A stretch of 64,000 nt of DNA from Kiritimatiellia bacterium (lineage in GTDB: Bacteria > Verrucomicrobiota > Kiritimatiellia > CAIQIC01 > Lenti-01). Positions 38,214 to 47,190 of the stretch are shown here, one piece after another. Both the position numbers and the translations under genes were made by a program. The stretch lies in contig JAFXQI010000086.1 of assembly GCA_017527155.1 (NCBI GenBank), forward strand, positions 17,102 to 81,101, in the 5' to 3' direction. The notes beneath the pieces were generated by a model that saw only the letters and a list, made by a program, of their open reading frames with translations, did no database searches and was not told where the DNA came from. The first letter of the stretch is position 1; each line of letters starts with the position of its first letter.

Positions 38214-39448
38214 GTCCGGGCCTCTTCGGCCGCGGGCGCGGGCGCGGGTTCGACGGGGGTCTCGCCGACGGCTTCGGGCGGGAGGCGGAGGAGGTTCTCG
38301 TCCTGCTCGGAGTATTTCTCCAGCATGAAGCCGTCGTCGGCGTGCCAGGAAATCCAGACTTCCTCGCCCCACTTGATGGGTTTTTCGTCGAGGAAGAACC
38401 GGGTGTGCTGGCGGACGATCGAGATGCGGTATTCGCCGACGCGGACCCAGTACTTGGTCTGGGAGCCGAGGTAGATGACGTCCTCGACGGTGCCGCGCAG
38501 CATGTTGACGTGGGGGCGGCGCTCGGGCTCCTCCCGCGAGATGGAGAGTTTTTCGGGGCGCACGGAGAGGAAGACGTGCTCGCCCTGCTTGATCTGCTTG
38601 TCGTTGAAGCATTCGAGGTCGGGGAGGTCGCCGATGACCAGGCGGGAGTAGTCCTTGTCCACGACGGCGGGGAGCATGCCGCGCAGGATGGCGCGCTGGT
38701 CGACCGGCTCGGCGACGGTGCCGTCGAAGAAGTTCGTGTCGCCGATGAACGCCGCGACGAAGCTCGTGCGCGGGGCCTCGTAGATCTGCGCCGGGGTGCC
38801 GAGCTGCTCGACGCGGCCGCTGCGCATGACCGCGATGCGGTCGGACAGGCTCATCGCCTCGCCCTGGTCGTGCGTGACGTAGAGGAAGGTGATGCCCGCC
38901 TGGTCGTGGATGAGGTCCAGCTCGATCAGCATGCGCTGGCGGAGCTTGAGGTCGAGGGCGGCGAGGGGTTCGTCGAGCAGCAGCACGCGCGGCTGGTTCA
39001 CCAGGGCGCGGGCGATGGCGACGCGCTGCTTCTGGCCGCCGGAGATCTGGTCGGGCTTCTTCCAGGCCTGGTCCTCCATCTGGATGAGGGCGAGCATCTT
39101 CTCGACGCGCTCCTTGATGTCCTTCTTGGAGCACTTGGCGACGCGCAGGCCGAAGGCGATGTTGTCCCAGAGCGAGAGGTGCGGGAAGAGCGCGTAGTTC
39201 TGGAAGATGGTGTTGACCTTGCGCTGGTAGGGGGGGATGTCCGTGATGTCCTGCCCGTCGAGCAGGATGCGTCCGGAGTCGGGCGACTCGAAGCCCGCCA
39301 GCATCCGCAGGAGCGTGGTCTTGCCGCAACCGCTGGGGCCGAGCAGGGAGAAGAACTCGCCCTGCTTGACGGAAAGCGACACGTGGTCGGACGCCTTGAT
39401 GGCGCCGTAGTTTTTCGAAACGTCGACGAACTCCAAGAACTCGCTCAC
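38210..39448 (-). CDS. potA: Spermidine/putrescine ABC ATPase PotA
   Basis: A 412-residue ABC ATPase. Walker A GPSGCGKTT lies at residues 37-45, Q-loop in NTIFQNYALFPH, signature SGGQKQRVAIARAL, Walker B VLLLDEPLAALD, H-loop in YVTHDQGEA. A C-terminal TOBE domain (about 285-385) with GTVEDVIYLGSQTKYWV and WISWHADDGFML is as in PotA. I prefer the GTG at 39448, which has GGAGG ten bases upstream and gives the usual N-terminus SEFLEFVDVSKNYG; an ATG at 39499 would add 17 residues. It heads the potABC operon. Confidence 0.95.
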   Translation of the reverse strand: MSEFLEFVDVSKNYGAIKASDHVSLSVKQGEFFSLLGPSGCGKTTLLRMLAGFESPDSGRILLDGQDITDIPPYQRKVNTIFQNYALFPHLSLWDNIAFGLRVAKCSKKDIKERVEKMLALIQMEDQAWKKPDQISGGQKQRVAIARALVNQPRVLLLDEPLAALDLKLRQRMLIELDLIHDQAGITFLYVTHDQGEAMSLSDRIAVMRSGRVEQLGTPAQIYEAPRTSFVAAFIGDTNFFDGTVAEPVDQRAILRGMLPAVVDKDYSRLVIGDLPDLECFNDKQIKQGEHVFLSVRPEKLSISREEPERRPHVNMLRGTVEDVIYLGSQTKYWVRVGEYRISIVRQHTRFFLDEKPIKWGEEVWISWHADDGFMLEKYSEQDENLLRLPPEAVGETPVEPAPAPAAEEART

Positions 39449-39602
39449 GGTCCAGAATCCTCCATGGGTTGGCTGCCTGGGGGCGCCGCACGGCGGCACC
39501 TCGGAAAACGCGGGGCATTATGGGGTCCCCCCCCCGGTTTGCAAGAAAACTTTCACCCCTCCGCCCGCGCGGCTCCCGGTCCGCCGCGCGCCCTCATTGG
39601 CA

Positions 39603-39631
39603 TTGCCCCGCAGCGCCCCCTGCGGTATGGT
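39603..39631 (+). promoter_or_regulatory. Putative promoter for kdsD, leaderless spacing
   Basis: TTGCCC (39603-39608), 17-base spacer, TATGGT (39626-39631). The ATG follows after six bases and no ribosome site is seen. Confidence 0.45.
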
Positions 39632-39637
39632 TCCGGC

Positions 39638-40624
39638 ATGAACACGACTCCGTCCCCCCTGGATAACGCGCGTGCCGTCCTCGCCTGCGAGGCCGACGCC
39701 CTGCGGCGCACCCTCGACCGCCTCGGCGATTCCCTCCCCGCCGCCGTCGCCCTGCTCAAGGACACCCTCGACCGCGGCGGCAAGATCGTCGTCACCGGAA
39801 TCGGCAAGTCGTTCCACATCGGCCAGAAGATCGCCGCCACCCTCACCAGCACCGGCGCGCCCTCCACCGTCCTGCATCCCTCCGAAGCCATGCACGGCGA
39901 CCTCGGCCTCCTGCGGCCCGCCGACGCGGTCATCGCCCTCTCCTACTCCGGCGAATCCGACGAACTCGTCCGCCTGCTCCCGCTCCTCAAGCGCGACGGG
40001 GCGAAGATCATCGCCCTGACCGGCGGCCTGGAGTCCACCCTCGCCCGCCACGCGGACATCGTCATCGACGCCTCCGTCGAGCGCGAGGCGTGCCCCTTCA
40101 ACCTCGTGCCGACCGCCTCGACCACCGTTGCGCTGGCCCTAGGCGACGCCCTGGCCATCGCCCTCCTCGAAGCCCGCGGTTTCCGCAAGGAAGACTTCGC
40201 CCGCTACCATCCCGGCGGCGCCATCGGCCGCGCGCTCCTGCTCACCACCGACGACATCATGCGAACCGGCGACCGCCTCGCCCGCCTCCCGGCCACCGCC
40301 ACCGTGCGGGACGCCGTCATCGCCATGACCGAAGCCCAGGCCGGCGCCGTCGGCATCGTCGATTCCGGCGGCCGCGTCGAGGGCCTCGTCACCGACGGCG
40401 ATCTCCGCCGCTACCTCGCCGGCGGCGCCGACGATTTCCGGACCCGCCCCGTCCGCGACATCATGACCCGCAATCCCAAGTCGGTCCGCTCCGGCCAGCT
40501 GGCTGCCGACGCCCTCGCCGTCTTCCAGCAGCACCGCTTCGACGACCTGCCCGTCGTGGATGCCGAAGGCCGCCTCGTCGGCATCATCGACCTCCAGGAT
40601 CTCCCCAAGTTCAAGATTCTCTGA
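39638..40624 (+). CDS. kdsD: Arabinose-5-phosphate isomerase (KdsD/KpsF)
   Basis: A 328-residue isomerase converting ribulose-5-phosphate to arabinose-5-phosphate, the first step to KDO of lipopolysaccharide. The SIS domain (about 35-180) has GGKIVVTGIGKSFHIGQKIAA, STVLHPSEAMHGDLGLL and IALSYSGESDEL. The active-site stretch NLVPTASTTVALALGDALA and FHPGG-like FARYHPGGAIGRALL follow, then two CBS domains (about 205-325). Length is exactly typical. No KDO synthase gene is adjacent. It may be transcribed with the downstream barrel gene, though that has its own promoter-like sequence. Confidence 0.95.
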   Translation: MNTTPSPLDNARAVLACEADALRRTLDRLGDSLPAAVALLKDTLDRGGKIVVTGIGKSFHIGQKIAATLTSTGAPSTVLHPSEAMHGDLGLLRPADAVIALSYSGESDELVRLLPLLKRDGAKIIALTGGLESTLARHADIVIDASVEREACPFNLVPTASTTVALALGDALAIALLEARGFRKEDFARYHPGGAIGRALLLTTDDIMRTGDRLARLPATATVRDAVIAMTEAQAGAVGIVDSGGRVEGLVTDGDLRRYLAGGADDFRTRPVRDIMTRNPKSVRSGQLAADALAVFQQHRFDDLPVVDAEGRLVGIIDLQDLPKFKIL

Positions 40625-40681
40625 GACGGCGGAACCCGCGACGGCCGGACGGCACGGAGGCCGGGCAGGCGGAATTGCACC

Positions 40682-40710
40682 TTTACCGCAACGGGGCGCG
40701 GGCGTATGCT
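40682..40710 (+). promoter_or_regulatory. Putative promoter for the outer-membrane barrel gene
   Basis: TTTACC (40682-40687), 17-base spacer, TATGCT (40705-40710), ten bases before the chosen ATG. Confidence 0.35.
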
Positions 40711-40720
40711 GGGAAACACC

Positions 40721-41632
40721 ATGAACAGAATCATCCGCTCCCTTCTGGCCCTGCTGCTCCTTTGCACCGCCGCCTCCGCGCGGCGGCATACGGCCTTCGA
40801 ACCGGTCCTTTTCGACGGACCGGAGCCCCCTCCGCAGTCGCTTGAGGCCCCGGCGGAGGAAACGGACGTCCCCTCCACCGAAGCGCAGGAAGCCGTTCCG
40901 GCAGACCGCCACCCCGGCGGCATCGCCCCGTCGGTTCCGGAGGCGGAACAGAGCGTGGCCGAGCGAACGGGCGCGATCCACTACGCCCCCGCGATGGAGG
41001 CGGATGCGCCCGAAGCGGCACCGGACGCCGGCCGCCGCTTCCGCTTCGAGCTGGGCATCCGCAGCATGGGTGCCTGGCTGACGGACGACCGGCAGGGGGA
41101 ACCCTTCCACGGCTCCTTCGTCGGCAGCATCTACAAGATCAAGGCCAAGCAGAACTGGGTGCCGATCCATCCCTTCGCGCAGCTGTCCTTCGCCCTTCCG
41201 GGCGGCCTCTGGCTCGGGGCGGGCGCGACGTACAGCCATCTCGACGTCGAGACGCTCGACGACGGCGGCGGCGACGGCGACATCGAATCGGACCTGGTGC
41301 TGGGCTACGTGCTGCTGGAGTACCCCGTGGCCCGCCTGCGGCCGTACGCGGAAGCCGGATGCGGCCGGGCCTTCAACACCTTCGACGCGGACGCCAGCTG
41401 GTCCGCCGGCGGGCGCCGCGAGTTCGTGCTGGAGGATTCGACGGCGTGGATGGCCGGCGGCGGCATCGGCGTGGCGGTCACGGACCGCTTCACGGTGGAT
41501 GCGCACGTCCGGTACGTGCATTTCGACGTGGACGGGACGTACGAGTTCCGGGGCGACTCCCGGCCGGACACGGATTTCACCTTCACCCCGTCCTACGTGG
41601 CGGCGGGCGTCGGCGTGAGCTATGCCCTCTGA
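40721..41632 (+). CDS. Outer-membrane beta-barrel protein
   Basis: A 303-residue exported protein. Signal peptide (RSLLALLLLCTAASA), then a Pro/Glu-rich segment (25-105), then alternating amphipathic strands characteristic of an eight-stranded barrel: FRFELGIRSMGAW, WVPIHPFAQLSFALPGGLWLGAGATYSH, LVLGYVLLEYPVARLRPYAEAGCG, FTVDAHVRYVHFDV, and YVAAGVGVSYAL at the C-terminus. This resembles OmpW/OMP_b-brl proteins. I chose the ATG at 40721 over 40706 because the signal peptide then starts correctly. The deacetylase gene begins 11 bases before its end. Confidence 0.82.
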   Translation: MNRIIRSLLALLLLCTAASARRHTAFEPVLFDGPEPPPQSLEAPAEETDVPSTEAQEAVPADRHPGGIAPSVPEAEQSVAERTGAIHYAPAMEADAPEAAPDAGRRFRFELGIRSMGAWLTDDRQGEPFHGSFVGSIYKIKAKQNWVPIHPFAQLSFALPGGLWLGAGATYSHLDVETLDDGGGDGDIESDLVLGYVLLEYPVARLRPYAEAGCGRAFNTFDADASWSAGGRREFVLEDSTAWMAGGGIGVAVTDRFTVDAHVRYVHFDVDGTYEFRGDSRPDTDFTFTPSYVAAGVGVSYAL

Positions 41633-42818
41633 TCCGGCCGCCGCCGCGCGCGGGCGCCCCCGCCGCCCCCCCTTCGCGGAGCGCAAGACGCCGTGGCGCG
41701 GCGTGCTGGATGTCGCGACGGGATGCTACCCGGCGTTCCTCGCCGGCGGCCCCTTCCCGCGGCACGGCATCCCGGTGTTCCACTTCCACGAAGCCTCCCC
41801 CGCGGCGCTCGAACCCTACTTCCGCCACGTCGCGGAGAGCGGCTGCCGCACCATCGTGTCGGACGAACTCGAGGCGTGGGTCCTGCGCGGCGTCTCCCCC
41901 GGACCGCGCGCCGTCGCGCTGACCTTCGACGACGCCTGGAGCAGCCTCTACACCACCGTCTGGCCGCTGCTGGAGAAGTACGGCCTCCGCGCCATCGCCT
42001 ACGCCAGCCCCGCCCGCGTCCCCGACGCCGGCGCCCCGCGCCCCCTCCCCGCATCCCCCGACCCGCGCGCCGACCGCGATCCCGCCGCCCCGATGTTCTG
42101 TACCTGGCCCGAACTGCGCGCGATGGACGCCTCCGGCCGCATCGACATCCAGGCCCACTCCTTCCGCCACGCCCGCATCCCTGCCGATCCGGCCGTCACC
42201 GGCTTCCTGCGCCCCGGCGCGCGCATCCATCCCCACGACATCCCGTGGACCGACACGCCCGACGGCCCGCGCTTCCTCTCCCGCGCCGACCTCGGCGCGC
42301 CGCTCCATCCCACCCGCCCGCGCCTCTCCACGGCCCTCGCCTGGAAAGCCCCCGACGCCTTCGCCGCCTGCACCGCCGCCGTGCGCGAAGGCGGCGGAGA
42401 AGCCTTCTTCGACCGCCCCGACTGGCAGGATGTCCTCTTCCGCGCCCTCGCCTCCGCCCCCGCCGGACGCTGCGAGGCGCCCGACGAGCGCCTCGCCGCC
42501 CTCCTCGACGACCTCGGCCGCAGCCGCGAAATCCTCTCCTCCCGCCTCGGCAAGACCGTCACCCACATGTGCTTCCCGTGGGCCGTCTCCTCCCCCGACG
42601 CCATCGACGCCGCGCGCGCCGCCGGCTTCCGCACCGCCTGCTCCGACCGCCTGTTCGGCCGCCATCTCGCCACCGCCGGACAGCCCCCCTACCACATCAT
42701 GCGCCTCAAGCACGCCTGGCTTCCCTGCCTGCCGGGCCCCGGACGCCGCCCCGCCTGGCGACGCCTCCCCTCCGCCTCCCGCGGACTCGACCTCGCCGAC
42801 CCGCTTTATCCGCCGTGA
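41622..42818 (+). CDS. Polysaccharide deacetylase (NodB-like)
   Basis: A 398-residue carbohydrate esterase-4-like protein. VALTFDDAWSSLY (about residues 108-120) carries the catalytic base and metal Asp pair (TFDD). QAHSFRHARI at about 187-196 provides the metal His residues. MCFPWAVSSPDAIDAARAAGF is the usual late motif. No signal peptide is obvious, so it may act in the cytoplasm or on lipid-linked glycan. It overlaps the barrel gene by 11 bases and the flippase by GTGA. The insertion between the motifs (about 130-185) is longer than in short NodB proteins. Confidence 0.85.
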   Translation: MPSDPAAAARGRPRRPPFAERKTPWRGVLDVATGCYPAFLAGGPFPRHGIPVFHFHEASPAALEPYFRHVAESGCRTIVSDELEAWVLRGVSPGPRAVALTFDDAWSSLYTTVWPLLEKYGLRAIAYASPARVPDAGAPRPLPASPDPRADRDPAAPMFCTWPELRAMDASGRIDIQAHSFRHARIPADPAVTGFLRPGARIHPHDIPWTDTPDGPRFLSRADLGAPLHPTRPRLSTALAWKAPDAFAACTAAVREGGGEAFFDRPDWQDVLFRALASAPAGRCEAPDERLAALLDDLGRSREILSSRLGKTVTHMCFPWAVSSPDAIDAARAAGFRTACSDRLFGRHLATAGQPPYHIMRLKHAWLPCLPGPGRRPAWRRLPSASRGLDLADPLYPP

Positions 42819-44326
42819 CCGCCCCCTCCGCCATCCCCACCGGACGCAAGATCGCCGGCTACACCGGCTGGAACCTCTTCGGTCTCTGCGCGCCGATGCT
42901 GGCGGCGTTCTTCGCGTTCCCGCCGCTCCTGCGGGGCCTCGGCGAAGAACGCTTCGGGGTCCTCTCCCTCGTATGGCTCCTCGTCGGCTACCTGAACCTC
43001 CTCGACCTCGGCATGGGCCGCGCCATGACCAAGCTCACCGCGGAGGCCATCGGCCTCGGCCGCCGCGGCGACGTACCGCGCATCTTCTGGACCGGCCTCG
43101 CCCTCATGGCCGCCCTCGGCCTCGCCGGCGGCCTCGCCCTCGCCGCCCTCAGCGACTGGCTGGCGACCAGCCGCCTCGCCATCCCCCCGTCCCTCCAGTC
43201 CGAAGTCCGCACCGCCTTCCTCATCGTCGCCGCCGCCCTGCCCTGCACCATCGCCGTGACGGGCCTGATCGGCATGCTCGAAACCAACCAGAACTTCCGC
43301 CTCATCAACCTCGTCCGCATTCCCGTCGGCATGGGGACCTTCCTCGCGCCGCTGGCCGTCCTCGCCTTCACGCGCAGCCTCGTATGGGTCGTGGCGGCCC
43401 TCATCGCCGTCCGCCTCGCCGAACTCGCCGTCTACTTCACCTCCTGCCTGCTCCTCGTCCCCGGCCTCCGCGCCCGCATGCGCCCCGACCGCGCGATGGT
43501 CCGCCCCCTGCTGGCGTTCGGCGGATGGCTCACCGTCTCGAACATCACGATGCCGATCATGCTGCAGATCGACCGCTTCGTGGTGGGCGCCGAGAAGACC
43601 CTCGCGAACGTCGCCCACTACAGCGTCGCCTCCGAGCTGGTCGTCAAGATGCTGATCCTCCCGCGCGCCTGGGTCTCCGCCCTCTTCCCGCCGCTGACCA
43701 TGCACCTCGCCGCCCGCTCCGACCGGGCCGACCGCCTCTTCGCGCGCGCCGTCGCCGGCCTGGCCCTCGCGATGGGGCCCGCCGTCCTGGGCGTCTACGT
43801 CCTCGCCCCCGAATTCCTCGCGTGGTGGGTCGGCCCCGACGTCGGGACGGCCGCCGCCCCCATCCTCCGCATCCTGACCGTCGGCATCTACGCCTATTCC
43901 CTCGCCTACCTCGCCTTCTCCCTCCTGCAGAGCGCGGGCCGTCCCGACCTCGCCGCCCGCTGGCACCTCCTCGAACTCGTCCCCTTCGTCCTGGCCGCCG
44001 CCTGGGCCACCCGGCGTTGGGGCATCGCCGGCATGGCGTGGGTATGGACCGCCCGCTGCGGCATCGAAGCCCTGGTCCTCTACCCGATGGCCCTCCGCCA
44101 CGTCCCCCGCGCCATCCCCGTCATCCTCCGCACCTTCCTGCTGGCGGCCGTCGCCCTCGCCCCCCTGCCCGCCCTCGGACGGATCTCCTCCCTGCCCCTC
44201 CGCATCGCCGCCGCCGCCGCCCTCGGCCTCGCCCTTCTCCCCCTCGCCTGGCGATTCCTCCTGTCCCCCTCCGACCGCACCGACCTCGCCGCCCTCCTCC
44301 GCGCCAAACTCCCCCGACGCCCCTGA
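42815..44326 (+). CDS. Polysaccharide flippase (Wzx/MATE-like)
   Basis: A 503-residue membrane protein with about 12-14 helices of the polysaccharide-export (Wzx/MurJ-MATE) superfamily. FGVLSLVWLLVGYLNLLDLGMGRAMTK is a classic N-terminal motif (helix 2 onwards). PLLAFGGWLTVSNITMPIMLQIDRFVVG begins the second half, and AYLAFSLLQSAGRPDLAARWH is the conserved central loop. It starts at a GTG overlapping the deacetylase stop. It would move a lipid-linked glycan across the inner membrane. The operon suggests surface polysaccharide export. Confidence 0.9.
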   Translation: MTAPSAIPTGRKIAGYTGWNLFGLCAPMLAAFFAFPPLLRGLGEERFGVLSLVWLLVGYLNLLDLGMGRAMTKLTAEAIGLGRRGDVPRIFWTGLALMAALGLAGGLALAALSDWLATSRLAIPPSLQSEVRTAFLIVAAALPCTIAVTGLIGMLETNQNFRLINLVRIPVGMGTFLAPLAVLAFTRSLVWVVAALIAVRLAELAVYFTSCLLLVPGLRARMRPDRAMVRPLLAFGGWLTVSNITMPIMLQIDRFVVGAEKTLANVAHYSVASELVVKMLILPRAWVSALFPPLTMHLAARSDRADRLFARAVAGLALAMGPAVLGVYVLAPEFLAWWVGPDVGTAAAPILRILTVGIYAYSLAYLAFSLLQSAGRPDLAARWHLLELVPFVLAAAWATRRWGIAGMAWVWTARCGIEALVLYPMALRHVPRAIPVILRTFLLAAVALAPLPALGRISSLPLRIAAAAALGLALLPLAWRFLLSPSDRTDLAALLRAKLPRRP

Positions 44327-44365
44327 CACCCCCCTCCCCTGCCCCGGACGCGCCCGCGAATGCAC

Positions 44366-44395
44366 TTGACTGAACGCGGGTTCATGTGCTGGAAT
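44366..44395 (+). promoter_or_regulatory. umuDC promoter with LexA-like operator
   Basis: TTGACT (44366-44371), 18-base spacer, TGC-TGGAAT (-10 hexamer 44390-44395). Inside the spacer lies the perfect palindrome TGAACGCGGGTTCA (44371-44384; GAAC-N4-GTTC), the half-site type bound by LexA in Gram-positive and some other bacteria. The ATG follows seven bases after the -10. Confidence 0.7.
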
Positions 44396-44402
44396 ATCCC
44401 CC

Positions 44403-44915
44403 ATGAAGAAGCAAGACCAGACGAAGGGCCGCGCCCCGGTGCCGCCGGGCGCATGGCGGGCGGCCGGAGACGTGCCGCGGGTGGAAGTGCCGTGCATGGG
44501 GACCGCGGTGGTGGCCGGATTCCCGTCGCCGGCGGAACAGTACGTCGAACGCCCGCTCGACCTCAACGAGCTGCTGGTCGCCCGGCCCGCGGCGACCTAC
44601 TTCGTGCGGGCGGAGGGGGATTCGATGCTCGGCGCCGGCATCCGCTCCGGGGATTTGCTGGTCGTGGACCGCTCGCTGGAGCCGGACAACGGGTCGGTGG
44701 TCATCGCGTGCGTCGATGGCGAGTTCACGGTCAAGACGCTGCGGAAAGGCCGGGGCGGGGTCCGGCTGGAGGCGGCGAACCCGGCGTACCCGCCCATCCG
44801 CTTCGCCGATGGCATGGAACTGCGCGTGTTCGGCGTGGTCACGGCGGTCATCCACCGCATGAGGACCCCTCCGGCCCCGGACGGCGGCGCGGATGCCGGG
44901 GGACGGCGCGCATGA
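44403..44915 (+). CDS. umuD: UmuD-like SOS mutagenesis protein
   Basis: A 170-residue self-cleaving protein of the LexA/UmuD S24 family. Catalytic Ser74 lies in RAEGDSMLGAGI and Lys111 in FTVKTLRKG. The scissile Ala38-Gly39 occurs in AVVAGFPSPAEQY, as in UmuD. After RecA-driven cleavage it forms DNA polymerase V with UmuC. The stop overlaps the umuC start (ATGA). The palindrome in the promoter predicts LexA control. Length is slightly above E. coli UmuD (139) because of an N-terminal Arg/Pro stretch and a C-terminal Pro/Gly tail. Confidence 0.93.
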   Translation: MKKQDQTKGRAPVPPGAWRAAGDVPRVEVPCMGTAVVAGFPSPAEQYVERPLDLNELLVARPAATYFVRAEGDSMLGAGIRSGDLLVVDRSLEPDNGSVVIACVDGEFTVKTLRKGRGGVRLEAANPAYPPIRFADGMELRVFGVVTAVIHRMRTPPAPDGGADAGGRRA

Positions 44916-46180
44916 TCGCCCTGGCGGACGCCAACAACTTCTACGTCTCGTGCGAGCGGGCGTTCGATCCGCGGCTGGAAGGGAAGGCGGTGGCGGTGCT
45001 GAGCAACAACGACGGATGCGTCATTTCGCGTTCGCCGGAATGCAAGGCGATGGGAATCGAGATGGGGACGCCGCACTTCAGGCTGCGCGGACGGGAGGGA
45101 CTGGTGTTCCGTTCGTCGAACTACGAGCTGTACGGGGACATGTCCGGGCGGATCGCGGCGGTGCTCGGGACCTTCACCCCCGAGGTGGAACGCTACTCCA
45201 TCGACGAGGCCTTCCTGCACTTCGGCGGGACGGAGCCGCCGGACGGCTGGTACGCGCTCGGATGCGCCGTCCGGGAACGGGTGCTGCGCTGGACCGGCAT
45301 TCCCTGCGGGGTCGGGTTCGCCCCGACGCGCACCCTGGCCAAGATCGCCAACCACATCGCCAAGAAGCGGCCCGGGGGCGTCTACGCGATGCCCGCCGAT
45401 CCGCGCGCCGTGCTCGACGGACTGCCCGTGGAGGAGGTCTGGGGCGTGGGACGCCACCTCGCGGCACGGCTCCGCCGGAGCGGGGTCGCCGACGCCCTGG
45501 CGCTGTCGCGGTGCGGACGGGAGTTCTTCCGGCGCGGGCGCTTCGCCGTCACCCTCGAACGCACGGCGCTGGAACTGCGCGGCATTCCCGCGACCGATGC
45601 CGACCCGCTCGAACGCGGAAACCCGAAATCGGTCGGCGTCTCGCGCATGTTCGGCCGGCCGGTCGCCGGCGCGCGCGAACTGGGCGAGGCCGTGGCCTCC
45701 TACGCCGCCGCCGCCGCCGGCAAGCTCCGCAAGGCCGGCATGGTCGCCTCCGTGGCCGACGTGTACGTCCAGGAATGCGCCCCGCCCGGACGCGGCGGAT
45801 GGGACGATCCGGGATGGTGGACGCCGTTCCTGTCGGTGACGGTCCCCTTCGCGGCACCGACCGCGGCGACGCCGGAAATCCTCTCCGCGGTGCGCCCCGC
45901 CGCGGAACGGCTCTTCGCCGGCGGCAAACGCTACCGCCGGGCGGGCGTGCTGCTGTGCGGCCTCGAACGCGCGGAGGCGGCGGCGGACCTCTTCCGGGGC
46001 GATCCGCGCGGACGCCCCGCCGCCCGCCTCTCGGCCGCCGTGGACGCCCTCAACGCCCGCTTCGGACGCGGCACGCTCTTCTACGCCGCCGAAGGCACCG
46101 CGCGCGACTGGAAGATGAAGCGCGCCATGCTCTCCCCCCGCCCCACCACCCGCTGGCGCGAACTCCTCGTCGCCCGCTGA
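44912..46180 (+). CDS. umuC: UmuC translesion DNA polymerase
   Basis: A 422-residue Y-family polymerase, catalytic part of polymerase V. Metal-binding ALADANNFYVSCERAFDP (residues 3-20) and RYSIDEAFLHF carry the acidic residues. VLSNNDGCVISRS is typical of UmuC. GIPCGVGFAPTRTLAKIANHIAKK and VWGVGRHLAARL (helix-hairpin-helix) follow, then the little finger domain from about 235. The ATG overlaps the umuD stop. All catalytic residues look intact. Expected to be induced by DNA damage through the upstream operator. Confidence 0.95.
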   Translation: MIALADANNFYVSCERAFDPRLEGKAVAVLSNNDGCVISRSPECKAMGIEMGTPHFRLRGREGLVFRSSNYELYGDMSGRIAAVLGTFTPEVERYSIDEAFLHFGGTEPPDGWYALGCAVRERVLRWTGIPCGVGFAPTRTLAKIANHIAKKRPGGVYAMPADPRAVLDGLPVEEVWGVGRHLAARLRRSGVADALALSRCGREFFRRGRFAVTLERTALELRGIPATDADPLERGNPKSVGVSRMFGRPVAGARELGEAVASYAAAAAGKLRKAGMVASVADVYVQECAPPGRGGWDDPGWWTPFLSVTVPFAAPTAATPEILSAVRPAAERLFAGGKRYRRAGVLLCGLERAEAAADLFRGDPRGRPAARLSAAVDALNARFGRGTLFYAAEGTARDWKMKRAMLSPRPTTRWRELLVAR

Positions 46181-46309
46181 CCCCTCCCCCGTTTTTCCCC
46201 CCCATCTTTCCCTCCCCCATCAAGTCCCGGCCGGCACGATGTCCCACCCACTTTTGCAAACAGGAAAAATCCTTGACTTCCCATCCCTTTTCCCCCATGC
46301 TCCGCGCCA

Positions 46310-47163
46310 TGAACAACAAGGTCAAATACGCCCTCCGCGAGGCCGCCGGCATCGCCGGCGACGTCGCACGCTTCTACATCGGTTCCCTGGCGCTGCCGGT
46401 GGCCGTGCCCGTGGTCCTCGCGGGCGCGGCCGCTCTCTCGGCGGCGGCGCTGGGAGGGTGGATCGCCGACACGACCGGGCGCGCGGTCCTGGCCGAACTG
46501 CGGCGGCGGGCGCGGTTGCGGGCGCCGCGGGCGCCATCGCCGTCGCTGCGGGGAACGCCGACGCCGGAGGAGTTCGCGGAGGATGCGGCGGAACGGCCGC
46601 GGACGCTGGCGGTGCGCCTGCGGATCGGATCGCGCTTGGCGGACCTGGCGCCGACGCTCGACCGGGGGAACCATTACGACGTCTCGCCGACGGGCGCGAA
46701 GCGCATTTGCGGGCGCGGCCGCGGGGTCCGGGGCTGGCTGGAGGACAACCGGGTCGGGATGAACTATTCGACGCTCATGCGCTACATGCGCCTCGCGGTC
46801 CGGCTCCGCGCGCTGCTGGGACTGGACGGGCGGCTGCCGCTGGAGTGGCTGCTGCCGGGCGCGGAGGCGCAACCGGCGGTTCCGGCGGAACTGCGCGCGC
46901 AATGCGCGGCGGCGAAGCGGAAGCTTTCGCGCCTGCTGCGGGAGAACCGGAATTTCAGGCGGTTGCAGGTGCGCGTGGACGGGGCGCTGGGTCTGCGGCG
47001 GCTGCCGCGGCCGGGACGTGCGGGCGCGGGGGGGAAGCCGCTGGACGGGGCGCTCGCGGAGAACGTGCGGCTGGAGCTGGCGGCGTTTCTGCAGGAACGC
47101 GACCTGCCGCCGCGGGCGGAGGCGCTGCGGCGGAAGGCGCTGGCCGGATTCCTGGAGAGCTGA
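46310..47163 (+). CDS. Membrane-anchored protein of an unrecognised family (copy 2)
   Basis: A 284-residue paralogue of the 30170 gene. One or two hydrophobic helices (about 22-50; LALPVAVPVVLAGAAALSAA) precede PSPSLRGTPTPEE, RLRIGSRLADLAPTLDR, YSTLMRYMRLA, RLPLEWLLPG and KLSRLLRENRNFRRL. The two share spacing throughout, although this copy is more divergent at the C-terminus. The stop at 47163 abuts a family C repeat. Function unknown; two copies in one 64-kb window suggest a lineage-specific expanded family. Confidence 0.75.
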
Positions 47164-47164
47164 A

Positions 47165-47189
47165 GCGGGCGGGCCGCCCGCGCTCCCGG
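47165..47189. repeat. Intergenic repeat, family C
   Basis: GCGGGCGGGCCGCCCGCGCT, then CCCGG, directly after the preceding stop codon and in the same orientation as the 18103 copy. Confidence 0.6.
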
Positions 47190-47190
47190 A

